Assembly: GCA_963782965.1 (NCBI GenBank)
Contig: CAWALV010000006.1
Location: 1,922,001 to 1,986,000 of the forward strand
Source of the DNA: CAWALV01 sp963782965
GTDB taxonomy: Bacteria; Actinomycetota; Actinomycetes; Acidothermales; Acidothermaceae
Direction of reading: 5' to 3'
DNA: 64,000 nt
The notes beneath the pieces are model-generated. The model saw nothing but the letters and a program-made list of their open reading frames with translations. It was not told the DNA's origin and did no database searches. Position numbers and translations under genes: made by a program. This document shows, piece after piece, positions 60,784-64,000 of the stretch. How positions within the stretch are numbered: position 1 is the first letter of the stretch; the number at the start of each line of letters is the position of its first letter.

Positions 60784-62199
60784 TCAGTCGAGATCGGACG
60801 GCGCGGACAGGCGGCCGGTCACTGCTGTGGCCGCCGCGACGAGCGGGGAGACGAGGTGAGTGCGACCGCCCTTGCCTTGACGGCCTTCGAAGTTCCGGTT
60901 CGAAGTCGACGCCGAGCGCTCCCCCGGCGAAAGCTGGTCGGGATTCATGCCCAAGCACATCGAGCAACCTGCGCTGCGCCACTGCGCGCCCGCGGCAGTG
61001 AAGATCTGGTCGAGCCCTTCCGCTTCTGCTTGTGCCTTCACCGCCATCGAGCCCGGGACGACGAGAACGCGCACGCCGTCGGCCACACTGCGGCCCTGCA
61101 GTACCGCTGCGGCGGCACGGAGATCCTCGATGCGGCCGTTCGTGCACGAACCGATGAACACGGTGTCGACGTGGATGTCGCGAAGCTTTGTTCCGGGCTC
61201 CAGCCCCATGTACTGCAGCGCGCGTTCCGCAGCCGAGCGGTCGCCCGGATCGGAGAACGACGCGGGGTCGGGAACGTCGCCGCCGAGCACCGCGCCCTGG
61301 CCAGGGTTGGTGCCCCACGTCACGAAAGGCGTCAGCCCGTCGGCGTCCAGGACGACTTCCTTGTCGAACGTCGCGTCATCGTCGGTGACCAGCGTGCGCC
61401 AGTGCGCCACTGCGGCGTCCCAGTCGGCACCTTGTGGCGCCTCGGGCCGACCCTTCAAGTACGCGAACGTCGTGTCGTCGGGGGCGATCATGCCCGCTCG
61501 CGCGCCTGCCTCGATCGACATGTTGCAGATGGTCATGCGCGCTTCCATCGAGAGCGCGCGGATCGCGTCGCCGCGGTACTCGATGACGTAGCCCTGGCCG
61601 CCGCCGGTACCGATCTGAGCGATCACCGCAAGGATGACGTCCTTGCCCGTCACGCCGGCGGGCAAGCTCCCGGTGACCGTGACAGCCATCGTCTTGGGCG
61701 GGTACTGCGGCAACGTCTGGGTCGCGAGCACGTGTTCGACCTCGCTGGTGCCGATGCCGAAGGCGAGCGCGCCGAACGCACCGTGGGTCGAGGTGTGCGA
61801 GTCGCCGCAGACGATGGTCATGCCTGGCTGGGTCAGGCCCAGCTGAGGGCCGATGACGTGCACGATTCCTTGCGACGCGTCACCCATCGGGTGCAACCGG
61901 ACGCCGAAATCGGAGCAGTTCTTGCGCAACGTCTCGACCTGTGTGCGAGACACCGGATCGGCGATCGGCAGATCGACGTCGATGGTCGGCACGTTGTGGT
62001 CTTCGGTGGCGATCGTGAGGTCGGGTCGCCGGACCGCGCGCCCAGCCAGCCGCAAGCCGTCGAACGCCTGTGGGCTGGTGACCTCGTGGATGAGATGGAG
62101 ATCGATGTAGAGAAGGTCCGGTTCACCCTCGACATGCCGGACGACGTGTTCGTCCCACACCTTTTCCGCCAGCGTCCGGCCGGCGCCAGGCCTTCCCAT
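60784..62199 (-). CDS. leuC: 3-isopropylmalate dehydratase large subunit
   Basis: 471 residues from ATG 62199, with GGAGGT 6 bases upstream. Converts 2-isopropylmalate to 3-isopropylmalate via isopropylmaleate with a [4Fe-4S] cluster. Cluster cysteines are in 'VFIGSCTNGRIEDLRAAAAV' and 'AGCSMCLGMNPDQLSPGERS'. 'HLIHEVTSPQAFDGLR' and 'CGDSHTSTHGAFGALAFGIG' are aconitase-family motifs. Normal length; forms leuCD with leuD. Confidence 0.97.
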   Translation of the reverse strand: MGRPGAGRTLAEKVWDEHVVRHVEGEPDLLYIDLHLIHEVTSPQAFDGLRLAGRAVRRPDLTIATEDHNVPTIDVDLPIADPVSRTQVETLRKNCSDFGVRLHPMGDASQGIVHVIGPQLGLTQPGMTIVCGDSHTSTHGAFGALAFGIGTSEVEHVLATQTLPQYPPKTMAVTVTGSLPAGVTGKDVILAVIAQIGTGGGQGYVIEYRGDAIRALSMEARMTICNMSIEAGARAGMIAPDDTTFAYLKGRPEAPQGADWDAAVAHWRTLVTDDDATFDKEVVLDADGLTPFVTWGTNPGQGAVLGGDVPDPASFSDPGDRSAAERALQYMGLEPGTKLRDIHVDTVFIGSCTNGRIEDLRAAAAVLQGRSVADGVRVLVVPGSMAVKAQAEAEGLDQIFTAAGAQWRSAGCSMCLGMNPDQLSPGERSASTSNRNFEGRQGKGGRTHLVSPLVAAATAVTGRLSAPSDLD

Positions 62200-62241
62200 A
62201 TCTCTACCTCCGTGCTCGGCGAGAGTCCGTAACAGCTTGTA

Positions 62242-62256
62242 TCTCAAAGTCTGAGA
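62242..62256. promoter_or_regulatory. Candidate IclR (NdgR/LtbR) operator between leuC and its regulator
   Basis: A perfect palindrome TCTCA-n5-TGAGA lies in the 72-base gap between divergent leuC and the IclR gene, 15 bases before the regulator's start. IclR regulators of this group bind inside this gap in Streptomyces and Corynebacterium; the exact consensus is not remembered, so the site is inferred from symmetry and position. Confidence 0.5.
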
Positions 62257-62271
62257 CGGCAGTATCAGAAC

Positions 62272-62997
62272 ATGACCATTGACGAGTGTAGCGGCGTTGG
62301 CGTCCTGGACAAGTCGGTCTCGATCTTGGCGGCCCTCGAAGCAGGCCCGGCCTCGCTCGCCACGCTCGTCACCGCGACCGGCCTGCCCCGCCCGACGGCG
62401 CACCGGCTCGCGGTTGCGCTCGAACGCCACCGCCTGGTCTCCCGCGATCCCGATGGCCGGTTCATGCTCGGACCGCGCTTGGGTGAGCTCGCAACCGCCG
62501 GCGGTGAGGACCGGCTGATCGCAGCCGCGACGCCGATCCTGGCAAGGCTGCGCGACACCACGGGAGAGAGCACGCAGCTGTACCGGCGGCAGGGCGATCT
62601 GCGAATCTGCGTGGCGGCCGCCGAGCTGCCCGCCGGCCTGAGAAACACCGTGCCGATCGGCACCCGGCTACCACTGACCGCCGGCTCGGCGGCGCAGGTG
62701 CTCCTCGCCTGGGAGGACGCCGAGCGGCTGCATCGTGGCGTGGCGAATGCCGTCTTCACCGCCCAGACGCTGGCCCGGGTACGGCGGCAGGGCTGGGCGA
62801 TGAGCGTCGCCGAGCGGCAGCCCGGGGTGGCGTCGGTCTCGGCACCGGTGCGCCGACCCAACGGTCGCGTCGTCGCCGCGGTGTCGGTCTCGGGCCCCAT
62901 CGAGCGGCTGTCCCGCAACCCCGGTCGCTTGCACGCCCGTGCGGTGATCGCCGCCGGCGAGGCGATTTCGCGTGCGTTGCTCCGGCAAGGAGGGTGA
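62272..62997 (+). CDS. IclR-family regulator of leucine genes (NdgR/LtbR type)
   Basis: 241 residues from ATG 62272. N-terminal winged HTH ('SVSILAALEAGPASLATLVT' then 'GLPRPTAHRLAVALERH') and a C-terminal IclR effector domain ('QLYRRQGDLRICVAAAELPA', 'RRPNGRVVAAVSVSGPIERL'). Divergent from leuCD, as is the regulator of leucine and other amino-acid genes in actinomycetes. There is no Shine-Dalgarno before the ATG, so the transcript may be leaderless. It likely represses leuCD in response to amino-acid supply. Confidence 0.85.
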   Translation: MTIDECSGVGVLDKSVSILAALEAGPASLATLVTATGLPRPTAHRLAVALERHRLVSRDPDGRFMLGPRLGELATAGGEDRLIAAATPILARLRDTTGESTQLYRRQGDLRICVAAAELPAGLRNTVPIGTRLPLTAGSAAQVLLAWEDAERLHRGVANAVFTAQTLARVRRQGWAMSVAERQPGVASVSAPVRRPNGRVVAAVSVSGPIERLSRNPGRLHARAVIAAGEAISRALLRQGG

Positions 62998-63017
62998 CCG
63001 CGCGAATCTCGGCGGGC

Positions 63018-64000
63018 CTACTGCGAAACCGCCGACCCCAATGTCAACGACGTGTGGTCGGTCTGGCCGCCGCGTAGGTAGGTGATCGTCACGGTTGAAC
63101 CTGGCCTCGCGGCATGGGTCGCCGCGATCAGCGAATCGGCGTCGACGATCGTACGGTCGCCGAACTTGACGATGACGTCGCCTTTGCGCAAACCCGCGTG
63201 ATCTGCGGGCCCCCCGCTACTGATGCTGACGATCAGGCTTCCGTTGGGCGTCTGCAGCGCGGCGTCCGTCGAATCCTGCACGCCGACCCCAAGCACCGCG
63301 TGATTCGCGTGCCCGCTGCTTTCCAGCTCGCCGGCAATGCGCTTGGCCTCTGTGATCGGGATGGCGAAACCGACGCCGATGTTGCCGGCCTGCTGGTTGG
63401 GCAACGCCTGCTGCTGGTCGAGGGTGGCGATGGCGGAGTTGATACCGACGACTCGCCCGGCCATGTCGACGAGCGGGCCTCCGGAGTTACCCGGGTTGAT
63501 GGCGGCGTCGGTCTGGATGGCGTCGAGCACCGTCGGCGTCGTGCTGCCACCGCCGCAGTTTTGCGTGCAGACGGGTCTGTTCAACGAGCTCACGATGCCC
63601 GACGTGACGGAGTTGGACAGGCCGAGGGGTGAGCCGATGGCCACTACCGCTTGCCCGACGACCAGTGTCGACTCGTCCCCGAGCGTCGCCGGCGTCAGCT
63701 GGCTGACTCCTTGAGCCTTGATCACCGCAAGGTCGGACGTCGGGTCACGCCCGACGATGGTCGCCTTCACCGAGCGTCCCTCATCGGTCGTCACGGCGAT
63801 GACGCCACTGGTCGCTGCCGCCTCGACGACGTGGTTGTTGGTGAGGATCAAACCGTCGGCTGACAGCACGATGCCGGTTCCTTCGTCACCGGTCTGCCCG
63901 CTGGTCACGATGATGGAGACGACGGAAGGCAGCAGCTGCTGCGCGACCCGCGCAACGGAGCCGGCGATCGGAGGCACCCCGGAGGCGCTGCTCGCCCCGG
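63018..64000 (-). CDS. HtrA-like serine protease with PDZ domain, N-terminus outside the window
   Basis: About 326 residues are visible; the frame remains open to the window edge, so the true start and any membrane anchor lie beyond. Trypsin-like domain with His in 'LILTNNHVVEAAATS', Asp in 'DPTSDLAVIKA' and Ser in 'AINPGNSGGPLVDMAGRVVG'; a PDZ domain occupies the last 90 residues ('VLGVGVQDSTDAALQT', 'GPADHAGLRKGDVIVKFGDR'). DegP/HtrA proteins degrade or sense misfolded exported proteins. A GTG at 63977 is internal, not the start. Confidence 0.88.
   Translation of the reverse strand, partial: GASSASGVPPIAGSVARVAQQLLPSVVSIIVTSGQTGDEGTGIVLSADGLILTNNHVVEAAATSGVIAVTTDEGRSVKATIVGRDPTSDLAVIKAQGVSQLTPATLGDESTLVVGQAVVAIGSPLGLSNSVTSGIVSSLNRPVCTQNCGGGSTTPTVLDAIQTDAAINPGNSGGPLVDMAGRVVGINSAIATLDQQQALPNQQAGNIGVGFAIPITEAKRIAGELESSGHANHAVLGVGVQDSTDAALQTPNGSLIVSISSGGPADHAGLRKGDVIVKFGDRTIVDADSLIAATHAARPGSTVTITYLRGGQTDHTSLTLGSAVSQ

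Noticed and set aside
1..64000. tRNA, rRNA, RNase P RNA, SRP RNA or tmRNA genes.
   Set aside because: Intergenic stretches were read for T-loop motifs and large structured RNAs; none was convincing, and most gaps are shorter than 300 bases.

Overview
The window is high-GC, mostly minus-strand chromosomal DNA from an actinomycete. The evidence is the conserved gene order (frr-pyrH-tsf-rpsB, whiG-xerC-dprA-comM, rnhB-lepB-rplS-trmD-rimM-KH-rpsP, ffh-glnD-glnB-amt-ftsY-smc, mutM-rnc-rpmF, coaD-rsmD-recG), frequent GTG/TTG starts, a WhiG-type sigma factor, an HU with a long Lys/Ala tail, a SepIVA-like division protein, a DUF222-HNH gene and an LLM-type (possibly F420-dependent) oxidoreductase. 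The order resembles the Streptomyces and Mycobacterium core, but I cannot name a genus. No rRNA, tRNA, CRISPR array or intact insertion sequence was seen.

Layout. 0-2.5 kb: an osmoprotectant-type binding lipoprotein and glyA on the plus strand. 2.5-6.6 kb: cdsA, frr, pyrH, tsf, rpsB. 7-8.7 kb: a mycothiol-dependent-isomerase-like protein and a degenerate M23 peptidase. 8.7-19 kb: whiG, xerC, dprA, comM, yraN, DUF2469, rnhB, lepB, rplS, trmD, rimM, a KH protein and rpsP, many joined by ATGA overlaps. 19.2-20.9 kb: an ECF sigma factor and its membrane partner. 20.9-29 kb: an amidohydrolase, ffh, glnD, glnB, amt, ftsY. 29-36.3 kb: an accessory block between ftsY and smc, holding a probable type VII-secreted toxin with a candidate immunity gene and a small catabolic group (CoA ligase, LLM oxidoreductase, VOC protein, DinB/MDMPI protein, Nudix). 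36.4-50.9 kb: smc, acyP, mutM, rnc, rpmF, DUF177, sepIVA-like, coaD, rsmD, recG, a DAK2-type protein and rpmB. 50.9-55.3 kb: GNAT, thiD, YciI, HNH, thiL and an Lrp-type ligand domain. 55.3-64 kb: a Pro-rich membrane protein, ddl, gpsA, plsC, hup, leuD, leuC, the divergent IclR regulator, and a truncated HtrA protease.

How the genes work together. The core covers ribosome and translation factors, SRP targeting (ffh/ftsY), nitrogen signalling (amt-glnB-glnD with candidate GlnR sites upstream), chromosome segregation and repair (smc, recG, mutM, rnhB, xerC), thiamine phosphorylation, leucine synthesis with its IclR regulator, phospholipid synthesis (cdsA, gpsA, plsC) and peptidoglycan precursor synthesis (ddl).

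Two points stand out. First, five housekeeping genes (frr, trmD, the KH gene, ffh, amt) carry seven apparent single-base insertions that break otherwise perfect reading frames; all seven go in the same direction. Sequence error is the leading explanation, but it must be checked. Second, the gene at 29.8-31.2 kb looks like a T7SS-exported polymorphic toxin with a C-terminal nucleotidyltransferase-like domain, followed by a small acidic candidate immunity protein.
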